DNA from: Variovorax sp. WDL1
GTDB taxonomy: Bacteria > Pseudomonadota > Gammaproteobacteria > Burkholderiales > Burkholderiaceae_C
Direction: 5' to 3'
Length of the DNA: 35,436 nt
Assembly: GCF_001541225.1 (NCBI RefSeq)
Contig: NZ_LMTS01000124.1
Location: 27,736-63,171, forward strand
Made by a program: the position numbers and the translations under genes. Every line of letters begins with the position of its first letter. Position 1 is the first letter of the stretch. Under the pieces are notes generated by a model, which made no database searches, had not been told where the DNA came from, and saw only the letters and a program-made list of their open reading frames with translations. Of this stretch, positions 1 through 7,430 are shown piece by piece.

Positions 1-791
1 GCGGTTCGCCGCTTCCGCCCGCGCGCGAGTTCCCCGTGCTGTACGAGGACGATGCCATGATTGCGATCGACAAGCCCGCGGGCGTTGCGGTCCACGGCGG
101 CAGCGGGGTGAGCTCCGGCGTGATCGAGCAGCTTCGCACGGCGCGGCCGGCGGCCCAATTCCTGGAGCTCGTGCACCGGCTGGATCGCGAGACCTCGGGC
201 ATCCTGCTGGTGGCCAAGAAGCGCAGTGCCTTGACTCGCTTGCAGGACCAGTTTCGCGAGCGCGAGACGGGCAAGACCTACCTGGCGCTGGTCGAGGGCC
301 ACTGGCCGGCGAACAAGAAGGTGCTCGACGCACCACTTGCACGCTTTCTGCTGCCGAGCCGACCGGGATCCTCCGAGCCCGGCGAGCGGCGCGTGCGCGT
401 TGTGGCCAAGGACCACCCTGACGCCATGCGTGCCGTGACGCTGGTCAAGGTGCTGGCGCAAGTTTCGTTGTCGATCGAGCCGGCGGCGTTTTCCCTCCTC
501 GCCGTCACCATCAAGACAGGCCGCACGCACCAGATTCGCGTCCACCTTGCCTCCGGCGGACATGCGATCGCCGGCGACGACAAGTACGGCGACTTCGATC
601 GCAACCGCGCGCTGCAAAAGCTCGGCCTCAAGCGCATGTTCCTGCATGCCTGGCGCCTCCAGTTCACCCATCCCGCGAGCGGCGAGCGAATGGCGTTGCA
701 GGCAGAGCTGCCGCCCGAGCTGCGCGCGCTGATGCCTCAGCCCGCGCTCGATGCGCTCGCCATTACCGCCCCACCCGTTACCCATGACTGA
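1..791 (+). CDS. rluC: 23S rRNA pseudouridine synthase RluC, 5'-truncated by window edge
   Basis: RluA-family pseudouridine synthase that isomerises specific uridines in 23S rRNA in the cytoplasm. The reading frame is open to the left edge (frame beginning at base 3), so the start and the N-terminal S4 RNA-binding domain lie outside the window. Visible are LYEDDAMIAIDKPAGVAVHGG, the catalytic-Asp motif HRLDRETSG near base 175, and the later GRTHQIRVHLA motif near base 520, all hallmarks of the RluC/RluD group. RluC rather than RluD is inferred from the VLYED..DKPAG wording and from the neighbourhood. Its TGA overlaps the next gene's ATG by 8 bp, so the two are probably cotranscribed. Confidence 0.93.
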   Translation, partial: GSPLPPAREFPVLYEDDAMIAIDKPAGVAVHGGSGVSSGVIEQLRTARPAAQFLELVHRLDRETSGILLVAKKRSALTRLQDQFRERETGKTYLALVEGHWPANKKVLDAPLARFLLPSRPGSSEPGERRVRVVAKDHPDAMRAVTLVKVLAQVSLSIEPAAFSLLAVTIKTGRTHQIRVHLASGGHAIAGDDKYGDFDRNRALQKLGLKRMFLHAWRLQFTHPASGERMALQAELPPELRALMPQPALDALAITAPPVTHD

Positions 792-1452
792 TAGCCGCCC
801 GCGCCGCTTCGACCTGATCGCCTTCGATTGGGACGGCACCCTCTACGACTCCACCCGCCTCATCGTGCGCTGCATCCAGGCCGCGGTGGTCGATGTCGGT
901 GGCGCCAGGCCGAGCGAGAACGACGCCGCCTGGGTGATCGGCCTGGGACTGGCCGAGGCGCTGGCCCGCGCGGCGCCCGATGTGCCCCGCGAAAAGTACG
1001 CTGAGCTTGGAGCTCGCTACCGGTACCACTATCTCAAACACCAGGACGACCTCGTGCTGTTCGACGGCGTCCTGCCGTTGCTCGATGCGCTTCAGGACCG
1101 TGGACACAGGCTGGCGGTGGCCACCGGCAAGTCGCGGCGCGGACTGAACGAAGCCCTGGCCACCGTTGCGCTGCGCGAGCGCTTCGACGCCTCGCGCACG
1201 GCCGACGAGACATTCGGCAAGCCGCACCCGCGCATGCTGCTGGAGCTGATGGAGGAACTGGAGGTGCCGGCTGAGCGCACCCTGATGATCGGCGACACCA
1301 CCCATGATCTGCAGCTCGCGATCAACGCTGGCTGTGCGAGCGTGGGCGTGAGCTACGGCGCGCACGAGCCTGACAATTTCGGCGCGCTGCAGCCCTTGTA
1401 CGTGGCGCACTCGGTGTTCGGCCTGAAGCAATGGCTACTCGACAACGCATGA
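784..1452 (+). CDS. HAD-IA family phosphatase (phosphoglycolate phosphatase-like)
   Basis: Haloacid dehalogenase-superfamily hydrolase of 222 aa, probably a small-molecule phosphatase. Motif I is FDWDGTLYDS, with nucleophile D15 and acid/base D17. Motif II is VATGKS, the motif III Lys is in FGKPHPRM, and motif IV is MIGDTTHD. A helical cap lies between motifs I and II, as in subclass IA phosphoglycolate phosphatases (Gph) and PpaX. An upstream GTG at 751 is in frame, but ATG 784 is preferred: the protein then begins just before motif I and the gene overlaps rluC by 8 bp. The substrate cannot be read from sequence. Gph for 2-phosphoglycolate salvage is only a guess. Confidence 0.85.
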   Translation: MTDSRPRRFDLIAFDWDGTLYDSTRLIVRCIQAAVVDVGGARPSENDAAWVIGLGLAEALARAAPDVPREKYAELGARYRYHYLKHQDDLVLFDGVLPLLDALQDRGHRLAVATGKSRRGLNEALATVALRERFDASRTADETFGKPHPRMLLELMEELEVPAERTLMIGDTTHDLQLAINAGCASVGVSYGAHEPDNFGALQPLYVAHSVFGLKQWLLDNA

Positions 1453-1462
1453 GAATCGCGGA

Positions 1463-1828
1463 ATGAGCGAAAGCATTCCCCTGTGCAATGCGGCCGATCT
1501 GGTGGAGGGCGGCCGTGCCGTGCCCTTCGACGTGGTTCACGGTGGCCAGACCTGCCGGGCCTTCGCGGTTCGCTACGAAGGCCAGGTGCATGCCTATCTG
1601 AATCGCTGCAGCCACGTGGCGATGGAACTGGACTTCCAGCCCGACCGCTTCTTCGACGACAGCGGCCGATGGCTGCTGTGCGCGACCCACGGCGCCGTCT
1701 ACAAGCCGGACACCGGCGAATGCGCCGGCGGGCCCTGCCGCGGCGGCCTTGTGAAGATCGCGCTGAGCGAACGGGACGGCGTGGTGCACTGGCATACTGC
1801 CTGGAACCTCCAACCCCTGGCTTTCTGA
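1463..1828 (+). CDS. Rieske [2Fe-2S] ferredoxin-like protein
   Basis: Small stand-alone Rieske protein of 121 aa. The cluster ligands are C49-x-H51 (RCSHV) and C73-x2-H76 (CATHG), the classic CxH...CxxH arrangement. There is no signal peptide or membrane anchor, so it is probably cytosolic and resembles the small ferredoxin subunits of nitrite reductase (NirD) or dioxygenases. No reductase or oxygenase subunit is nearby to identify its electron partner. It lies 10 bp after the HAD gene and 1 bp before the sppA-like gene, so it is very probably part of that operon. The function is unknown beyond electron transfer or redox sensing. Confidence 0.85.
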   Translation: MSESIPLCNAADLVEGGRAVPFDVVHGGQTCRAFAVRYEGQVHAYLNRCSHVAMELDFQPDRFFDDSGRWLLCATHGAVYKPDTGECAGGPCRGGLVKIALSERDGVVHWHTAWNLQPLAF

Positions 1829-1829
1829 C

Positions 1830-2852
1830 ATGACCGACCCCCACCGCACGGAACCCGAGGGTTTCGAGCCTTTCGAGCGCGCCACGCCGCCGCACAGCAG
1901 CTCCAGGAGTGATCCCACCCAGCAACCCGGCTGGGAGCGAGCCACGCTCGAGAAGCTCGCCTTCGCCAGCCTGCGCGAGCAGCAGGCCGCGCGCCGCTGG
2001 AAGATTTTCTTCCGGCTGAGCTGGCTGGCCTTCTTCATCTTCCTGATCTGGCTGGCCGTCTCGCGTGGCACGCCGACCACCGCCAAGACCACCGCGCACA
2101 CGGCGGTCGTCGAGATCAAGGGCGAGATCGCCAACGGCGCCGATGCAAGCGCGGAGTTCGTGGTGGCGGCGATGAAGACCGCCTTCGAGGATGAGGGGGC
2201 CAAGGGCGTCGTGCTGTTGATCAATTCGCCCGGGGGAAGCCCGGTGCAGGCCGGGATCATCAACGACGAGATCCGCCGCCTGCGGGCCAAGCACAAAAAG
2301 CCGGTGTACGCGGTGGTCGAGGAGACCTGCGCCTCGGCGGCCTACTACATCGCCGCGGCGACCGACAAGGTGTTCGTCGACAAGGCCAGCATCGTCGGAA
2401 GCATCGGCGTGCTGATGGACGGCTTCGGCTTCACCGGGCTGATGGAGAAGGTCGGCGTCGAGCGCAGGCTGCTGACGGCCGGCGAGAACAAGGGCTTCCT
2501 CGATCCATTCAGCCCGATGAGCGATGCCCAGCGTGCGCATGCGCAGCAGATGCTCGAGCAGATCCACGCGCAGTTCATCGACGTGGTGAAGAAGGGCCGG
2601 GGCGATCGACTGAAGACCGGGACGCCGGGACTGTTCAGCGGCCTGTTCTGGAGCGGCCAGCAGGCGGTGGACCTCGGGCTCGCTGATCAGCTCGGCAATG
2701 TCGACTTCGTCGCCCGTGAGGTTGTCAAGGCAGAGGAAGTCATCGACTACACCCGCCGCGACAACGTGGCCGAGAAGCTCGCCAAGAAGTTCGGCGCGGC
2801 GCTCGGCGATGCTTCGGTGCGGGCGATGCGCAGCGCGCCTGCGCTGCGCTGA
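1830..2852 (+). CDS. sppA: S49-family signal peptide peptidase, SppA-type
   Basis: Membrane-bound serine protease of 340 aa that degrades signal peptides left by leader peptidase. The N-terminal ~55 residues are polar. One membrane segment follows at about residues 61-77 (rich in Phe, Leu, Ile and Trp), then the S49 domain with INSPGG. The proposed nucleophile is S169 (CASAAYYIAA) and the general base K221 (AGENKGFLDPF). Their 52-residue spacing equals that in the short Bacillus SppA (S147/K199), so this is the short single-domain form, not the ~600-aa E. coli type. The ATG follows the Rieske stop by one base. The TGA abuts the convergent MFS stop with no gap and no visible terminator. Confidence 0.92.
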   Translation: MTDPHRTEPEGFEPFERATPPHSSSRSDPTQQPGWERATLEKLAFASLREQQAARRWKIFFRLSWLAFFIFLIWLAVSRGTPTTAKTTAHTAVVEIKGEIANGADASAEFVVAAMKTAFEDEGAKGVVLLINSPGGSPVQAGIINDEIRRLRAKHKKPVYAVVEETCASAAYYIAAATDKVFVDKASIVGSIGVLMDGFGFTGLMEKVGVERRLLTAGENKGFLDPFSPMSDAQRAHAQQMLEQIHAQFIDVVKKGRGDRLKTGTPGLFSGLFWSGQQAVDLGLADQLGNVDFVAREVVKAEEVIDYTRRDNVAEKLAKKFGAALGDASVRAMRSAPALR

Positions 2853-4004
2853 TCAGGCCGGGTCGGCCCAGCGCGCCGACGCTGCCAGACCCACGGCGAA
2901 GGCCACCACGACATAGAGTGCCGCGGTCAGCGAACTGACCTCGGCCAGGAAGCCGATCACTGGCGGCCCCGCCATGAAGCCGAGATAAGCCGCCGCCGAA
3001 ACCGCCGCGATGCCGCGCGCCGGCTCAACGCCCGGCACGCGCGCGGAAGCCGCGAACAGGATTGGCACCACGTTGGCGAATCCGGCCCCCACGCCCGCGA
3101 AGCCGACCAGCGCCAGCCATGGGGCATCGGTCAGCAGGACCAGTGCCATGGAGGCCGCGGCCAGCAGGGCGCTGCCGCGCAGCAGCACGGCCGGCGCGAA
3201 GCGCGCGCGCATCGCGTCGCCGCAGAAGCGCGTCGCGGCCATTGCAGCCGAGAAGCTGGCGTACGCGAGTGCAGCCTGCTGTTGCGGACTGCCCAGCTCC
3301 TGCTTGAGATAGAGCACGCTCCAATCGTAGATCGCGCCTTCGGCAATCAGCCCCAACGCGGCCAGTACGCCGAGGATCACGAGGGCGCCGCGGGGCAGGC
3401 GGAAGCCTTCGTTGTTGGCCGCGAAGGCGGTGGCTTCGCGGGGCAGCATCCATTGGGTGGCAGATGCGATCACCAATGCCATTGCGCTCGCCACGAGCGT
3501 CAGATGCGACTGCGGTGCCATGCCCGCGGCCAGCGCCGCGCTGCCGGTCACCGCGCCGGCCATCCCGCCCAGGCTGAACATGCCGTGCATCCCGCTCATG
3601 AGCGGGCGCCCGTTGCGCAGCTCGAGCTCTGCGGCTTCGGTGTTGATCGCCACGTCGAATACGCTGGTGACGATGCCGAAGGCCGCCAACAGGCCCAGCA
3701 ATGCGGCATAGCCCGGCATCACCAGCAGGCCGGCGAGCAGCAGGGCGTAGACAGCCCCGCAGGGACCAGCCGTCGTGCGCGCTCCGTAGCGGCCGATCCA
3801 CCGGCTCGCCTGCGTAAGGCCGAGCAGGGCGCCCATGCCGGCTGCGAGCATGGCCAGACCGAGTTCAGCCTCCGTGACGCCGTATTGGGTCTTGACTGTC
3901 GGGATGTGCACGCCCCAGGTGGCGAAGATGAAGCCCGAGGCAAAGAACTGTGCGCGCGATGCCCAACGCGTACGCGCGGCCGGCTGCATGACGGTCGCAG
4001 ACAC
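2853..4004 (-). CDS. MFS transporter, YbjJ-like
   Basis: Major facilitator superfamily permease of 383 aa with about 12 hydrophobic segments across its whole length. The N-terminal FASGFIFATWGVHIPTVK and MSGMHGMFSLGGMAGA segments resemble the YbjJ/fucose-permease-like branch. The substrate is unknown. The start is taken as GTG at 4004, 2 bp after the methyltransferase stop on the same strand. An in-frame ATG at 3989 is an alternative that would remove five residues. It is the last gene of the maf operon and meets sppA tail to tail with zero spacing. Confidence 0.85.
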   Translation of the reverse strand: MSATVMQPAARTRWASRAQFFASGFIFATWGVHIPTVKTQYGVTEAELGLAMLAAGMGALLGLTQASRWIGRYGARTTAGPCGAVYALLLAGLLVMPGYAALLGLLAAFGIVTSVFDVAINTEAAELELRNGRPLMSGMHGMFSLGGMAGAVTGSAALAAGMAPQSHLTLVASAMALVIASATQWMLPREATAFAANNEGFRLPRGALVILGVLAALGLIAEGAIYDWSVLYLKQELGSPQQQAALAYASFSAAMAATRFCGDAMRARFAPAVLLRGSALLAAASMALVLLTDAPWLALVGFAGVGAGFANVVPILFAASARVPGVEPARGIAAVSAAAYLGFMAGPPVIGFLAEVSSLTAALYVVVAFAVGLAASARWADPA

Positions 4005-4006
4005 GC

Positions 4007-4768
4007 CTAGCGCCCGATCGCGAATACGGCGGGCATGCGTTCATCGGTGCCGAGGGGCTTGGCGCGCCAGGCTTTCACCGGTTCGCTACGAATGTCGGCG
4101 CTCGCGAGCGTCAAGCCGCGGGCCACCGCGAGTCGTGTGTTGTGCTGGAGGGTCTGCATCAAGGCTTGCAGCAGGGCTGCATTGCGGTAGGGCGTCTCAA
4201 TGAAGAGTTGGGTCTGGCCGGTGCGCAGCGCGAGCGATTCGAGCTCGCGGATGCGCTGCACGCGGGCTTCGGCTTCCTGTGGCAGGTAGCCGACGAAGGC
4301 GAAATTCTGGCCGTTGAGTCCGCTGGCCGCGAGCGCGAGCAGCAGCGACACCGGGCCGATAAGGGGGACCACCGCGATGCCCAGTTCATGGGCTGCGCGC
4401 ACGACGGACGATCCGGGGTCGGCAACCGCCGGCATACCGGCCTCGCTCAGCAGTCCGATATCCGTGCCGGCCAGCGCTGCGGCGAGCAGCGGGCGCGCAT
4501 CGAACTGACCCGCTTGGTGATCGCCCTTCTTGTGGACTTCGCGCGGCAGCTCCTGGATCTGCTGGGCCTGCAGGGGCGCGGCGAGCGGCACGACGCCATC
4601 GATGCGTTTGAGATAGGCGCGTGCCGATTTCGCGTTTTCGCAGATCCAATGGGTGATGCCGGCGGCGGCCCGCAGCGTGCCGAGCGGCAGCACCTCCTGC
4701 AGTGTGGCCTGCGTGTCGCATCCGAAATCCAGAGATGCCGGAACCAGGTAGAGCTTGCCTCGGCTCAC
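4007..4768 (-). CDS. SAM-dependent methyltransferase, RsmI-like (tetrapyrrole methylase fold)
   Basis: Protein of 253 aa with the fold of RsmI, the 2'-O-methyltransferase of 16S rRNA C1402. It has GKLYLVPASL at the N-terminus, LLSEAGMPAVADPGSSVVRAA (RsmI has a similar SDAGTP.ISDPG segment), LIGPVSLLLALAASG, FVGYLPQ and FIETPYRN. The canonical RsmI start (ATPIGNLGD) is replaced by PASLDFGCD, and the protein is shorter than RsmI (~285 aa). It is therefore probably a second, divergent paralogue rather than RsmI itself. GTG at 4768 is chosen because it overlaps the maf stop in a 4-bp GTGA and begins right at the domain. The longer open frame upstream of it is antisense-like noise over maf. Confidence 0.82.
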   Translation of the reverse strand: MSRGKLYLVPASLDFGCDTQATLQEVLPLGTLRAAAGITHWICENAKSARAYLKRIDGVVPLAAPLQAQQIQELPREVHKKGDHQAGQFDARPLLAAALAGTDIGLLSEAGMPAVADPGSSVVRAAHELGIAVVPLIGPVSLLLALAASGLNGQNFAFVGYLPQEAEARVQRIRELESLALRTGQTQLFIETPYRNAALLQALMQTLQHNTRLAVARGLTLASADIRSEPVKAWRAKPLGTDERMPAVFAIGR

Positions 4769-5346
4769 AGCAGATCGATCCCTGCGGCGCGCAGCATGTT
4801 GGCGGTGCGGATCAAGGGCAGGCCCACCAGCGCCGTCGGATCGTCGCTGTCGATGGCGTCCAGCATCGCGATGCCGAGGCCTTCGCTCTTGGCGCTGCCT
4901 GCACAGTCGTACGGCTGCTCTGCCAGCAAATAGCGCTCGATCGCCGCGTCGCTGAAATTGCGGAACGTGACCCGCACGGGGGCGAGCTCGCGCTGGCTGA
5001 AGCCGCTGGCTTGGCAGACCACAGCGACGGCGGTCTGGAACACCAGGGTCTGGCCGCGCATGCGTCGCAGCTGGGCGGCCGCGCGGGCGTGGTCTCCGGG
5101 CTTGCCCAGCGGCTCGCCGCCCAGGTCGGCCACCTGGTCGGAGCCGATCACCACAGCCTCCGGGAAGCGGCGCGCCACCGCCAAAGCCTTCTCGAGGGCG
5201 AGCCGCTCGGCCAGGGTGCTTGGCGACTCCTCGGGACGTGGCGTTTCGTCGACCTCGGGGGGGTGGACCTCGAATGGCAGAAGGAGGCGAGCGAGCAACT
5301 CGCGACGATATCGCGAGGTCGAGGCAAGAATCAGGGGGCGTTGCAT
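4765..5346 (-). CDS. Maf-family nucleotide pyrophosphatase, YceF type
   Basis: Nucleoside triphosphate pyrophosphatase of 193 aa. The N-terminal LILASTSRYRRELL is the Maf signature, EVDET and GSDQVA supply acidic metal-binding residues, and YDCAGSAKSEGLGIAML near residue 140 is the variant typical of YceF. YceF acts on 7-methyl-GTP in E. coli and is a house-cleaning enzyme that keeps modified nucleotides out of RNA. The ATG lies 38 bp from the divergent yceD start. The stop overlaps the methyltransferase GTG by 4 bp. The subfamily assignment rests on motif wording alone. Confidence 0.92.
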   Translation of the reverse strand: MQRPLILASTSRYRRELLARLLLPFEVHPPEVDETPRPEESPSTLAERLALEKALAVARRFPEAVVIGSDQVADLGGEPLGKPGDHARAAAQLRRMRGQTLVFQTAVAVVCQASGFSQRELAPVRVTFRNFSDAAIERYLLAEQPYDCAGSAKSEGLGIAMLDAIDSDDPTALVGLPLIRTANMLRAAGIDLL

Positions 5347-5384
5347 GGCCCATGATTGTGCGTGAGCGGTTTAGACTGGCAACG

Positions 5385-5933
5385 ATGAGCAGAGAATTCA
5401 CCTCCGGCAGGCTCGACGTGAACCGCTTCGCCGAGGCGGCCGCGACGCTTTCGGGCGAGGAGCCCCTCCAGGCCTATCCGCGCCTTGGCGAGGAACTGGC
5501 CGCGCCCGCGGCGGACTCCCGCGTCCGTTGGAAGGCCGTCGGCACTCAGCGCGACGGGCATGCGGACGCCACGGTTCCCTGGCTCCATCTGAGCGCATCG
5601 AGCACGGTGCCGCTGGTTTGCCAGCGTTGCCTGACCCCGGTGGACGTCGAGTTGAAAGTCGACCGATGGTTTCGGTTTGTCGCTGACGAAGGCACGGCGG
5701 CTGTCGAAGACGAGGAATCCGAGGAGGACGTGCTCGTCGCAAGCCGAGATTTCAATCTGCACGCCCTGATCGAGGATGAACTGCTGATGGAAATCCCGGT
5801 TACCCCGCGCCACGAACATTGCCCGGAGCCGGTAAGGCTGTCCGCGGCCGATCCCGAGTTCGACGCCGCCGAGGCGACTCGCCCCAATCCCTTCGCAGTC
5901 CTTGGCGGCTTGCGGTCGGACAAGCGGAAATAG
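5385..5933 (+). CDS. yceD: YceD/DUF177 family, large-subunit rRNA accumulation protein
   Basis: DUF177 protein of 182 aa. YceD is needed for normal 23S rRNA accumulation and is almost always encoded next to rpmF, as here. Visible are the CxxC pair in VPLVCQRCLTPVDVEL, an acidic stretch rich in Glu and Asp (about residues 105-118), and the NPFAVLGGL C-terminal motif seen in proteobacterial members. The start is ATG 5385 (MSREFTSGRLDV), matching the family N-terminus. An in-frame ATG at 5352 would add 11 residues. No clear Shine-Dalgarno sequence precedes it, and a TAGACT element ends 8 bp upstream, so the mRNA might be nearly leaderless. Confidence 0.9.
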   Translation: MSREFTSGRLDVNRFAEAAATLSGEEPLQAYPRLGEELAAPAADSRVRWKAVGTQRDGHADATVPWLHLSASSTVPLVCQRCLTPVDVELKVDRWFRFVADEGTAAVEDEESEEDVLVASRDFNLHALIEDELLMEIPVTPRHEHCPEPVRLSAADPEFDAAEATRPNPFAVLGGLRSDKRK

Positions 5934-5974
5934 GCTTGGGATCGAGGGGCTGGCATCTGGTGCTTCGATGGAGC

Positions 5975-5980
5975 TATAAT
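5975..5980 (+). promoter_or_regulatory. Probable promoter -10 element for rpmF
   Basis: A perfect TATAAT lies in the 160-bp gap between yceD and rpmF. With 18-bp spacing the -35 would be TGGCAT at 5951-5956, a weak match. Transcription would start near 5987, giving a leader of about 107 nt. An internal promoter before rpmF is plausible because ribosomal proteins need high expression. No start site has been mapped. Confidence 0.55.
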
Positions 5981-6093
5981 CACGGGCTTCGCGCGCGCCG
6001 CCCCTTGCAGGTGGCCGATGGACGGTAAGGGCCGCCAGAGCCCACGGTCGAGCGCGTGCCCGCCCACTCACCCGAACATTTTCAGGAGCCAGC

Positions 6094-6276
6094 ATGGCTG
6101 TCCAGCAAAACAAGAAGTCGCCTTCCAAGCGCGGCATGCATCGTTCCCACAACGCCCTCGGCGTGCCGGGCTTGGCCGTCGAGCCGACCACCGGCGAGAC
6201 ACACCTGCGCCACCACATCAGCCCCAACGGCTTCTATCGCGGCCGCAAGGTGCTCAAGACCAAGTCAGAAGCCTGA
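6094..6276 (+). CDS. rpmF: 50S ribosomal protein L32
   Basis: Ribosomal protein bL32 of 60 aa. It opens with [19 protein letters not shown], followed by the [17 protein letters not shown] tail, both diagnostic. It lacks the CxxC...C zinc ligands, so it is the zinc-independent form common in proteobacteria. The ribosome binding site AGGAG at 6084-6088 sits 5 nt before the ATG. It lies between yceD and plsX, the standard proteobacterial order, and is followed by an intrinsic terminator. Confidence 0.97.
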   Translation: MAVQQNKKSPSKRGMHRSHNALGVPGLAVEPTTGETHLRHHISPNGFYRGRKVLKTKSEA

Positions 6277-6294
6277 TCTGCTGTTTCAAGGCTG

Positions 6295-6337
6295 AAGGCC
6301 CGAAGCTACTTTTGCCGTAGCGTCGGGCCTTTGTTTT
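6295..6337 (+). terminator. Intrinsic terminator or attenuator between rpmF and plsX
   Basis: The left arm at 6295-6309 (AAGGCCCGAAGCTAC) pairs with the right arm at 6317-6331 (GTAGCGTCGGGCCTT). The stem is 15 bp with one mismatch, the loop is TTTTGCC, and a short TGTTTT tract follows. The plsX ATG begins at 6339, so the hairpin and T-tract occupy the whole space where its ribosome binding site should be. It probably lowers transcription from the strong rpmF promoter into the fatty-acid genes. Confidence 0.88.
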
Positions 6338-6338
6338 G

Positions 6339-7430
6339 ATGGTTACGTCTTCCGATTCCGTAACGTCCGCACCGCGCGCGATCACGCTGGCCGTCGATTG
6401 CATGGGCGGAGATCATGGGCCGCGCGTCACGCTCGCTGCCTGTCGGTCCTTTCTCGCGCGTCATGCGGAGGCCTCGCTGCTTCTGGTTGGCGCCCCCGCC
6501 GCGCTCGCCGGTTTTTCGCACCCGCGCGCCCGGGTTGTACCAGCAAGCGAAGTTGTCGGCATGGACGATCCGGTCGAGGTCGCGCTCCGGAAGAAAAAAG
6601 ATTCTTCGATGCGGGTCGCGATCCAGCAGGTGAAGGATGGCGTCGCCCAGGCCGCGGTTTCGGCGGGCAACACCGGTGCGTTGATGGCCATTTCGCGCTA
6701 CTTGCTCAAGACCCTCGAGGGCATCGATCGACCAGCCATCGCCCCCCAACTGCCCAACAGCAAGGGCGGCGCGACCACCGTGCTCGATCTTGGGGCGAAC
6801 GTGGATTGCGACGCGGAAGACCTTCTGCAATTCGCTGTGCTGGGCTCTGCGCTGGTCTCCGCGCTGACGGGGAACGAGTCGCCTTCGGTCGGCTTGCTCA
6901 ACGTGGGCGAAGAAGCGATAAAAGGCAGTGAAACGATCAAGAAAGCGAGCCAACTGCTGCGAAAGGCTGCAGCCTCGGATGATCTGAATTTTTACGGCAA
7001 CGTCGAGGGGAATGACATCTTCAAGGGTACGACCGACATTGTCGTCTGTGATGGCTTTGTCGGAAATGTCACATTGAAAGCGACAGAAGGCGTTGCCTCG
7101 ATGATCGTCGACTTCCTTCGAATCGAGTATTCGAGCAGCATTTTCAGTAAATTTGCGGCGATCGTGTCCTATCCTGTCCTAAAAGCGCTCAAGCGTCGCC
7201 TGGATCATCGCCGATACAATGGCGCGGCCCTCCTCGGGCTGCGGGGGCTGGTATTCAAGAGCCATGGCTCTGCGGATGAAGTGGCCTTCGGTCATGCGCT
7301 GGATCGCGCTTATGATGCCGCTCGCAACAACCTGCTCGATCGCGTGCGGGCCCGCATCGCCCACGCCGCGCCATTGCTCGCGCGGCAAGAGCCGGCGACG
7401 CCGGTCGACACGGCGGCGCTTCACGTTTGA
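6339..7430 (+). CDS. plsX: Phosphate acyltransferase PlsX
   Basis: Peripheral membrane enzyme of 363 aa that converts acyl-ACP and phosphate to acyl-phosphate, the donor for PlsY in phospholipid synthesis. Visible motifs are [14 protein letters not shown] near the N-terminus, [32 protein letters not shown] and [16 protein letters not shown], all conserved in PlsX. ATG 6339 is the only reasonable start because TTG 6336 is immediately adjacent and no other start precedes the DCMGGDHGP motif. No Shine-Dalgarno is visible because the terminator hairpin fills that space. The stop overlaps the fabH ATG by one base (TGATG). Confidence 0.95.
   Translation: MVTSSDSVTSAPRAITLAVDCMGGDHGPRVTLAACRSFLARHAEASLLLVGAPAALAGFSHPRARVVPASEVVGMDDPVEVALRKKKDSSMRVAIQQVKDGVAQAAVSAGNTGALMAISRYLLKTLEGIDRPAIAPQLPNSKGGATTVLDLGANVDCDAEDLLQFAVLGSALVSALTGNESPSVGLLNVGEEAIKGSETIKKASQLLRKAAASDDLNFYGNVEGNDIFKGTTDIVVCDGFVGNVTLKATEGVASMIVDFLRIEYSSSIFSKFAAIVSYPVLKALKRRLDHRRYNGAALLGLRGLVFKSHGSADEVAFGHALDRAYDAARNNLLDRVRARIAHAAPLLARQEPATPVDTAALHV

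Noticed and set aside
1353..2567. 404-codon minus-strand frame over the HAD, Rieske and sppA genes
   Set aside because: Shadow of three well-supported plus-strand genes.
4769..5401. Upstream extension of the methyltransferase frame
   Set aside because: It lies across maf in another frame, and the protein domain begins at GTG 4768.
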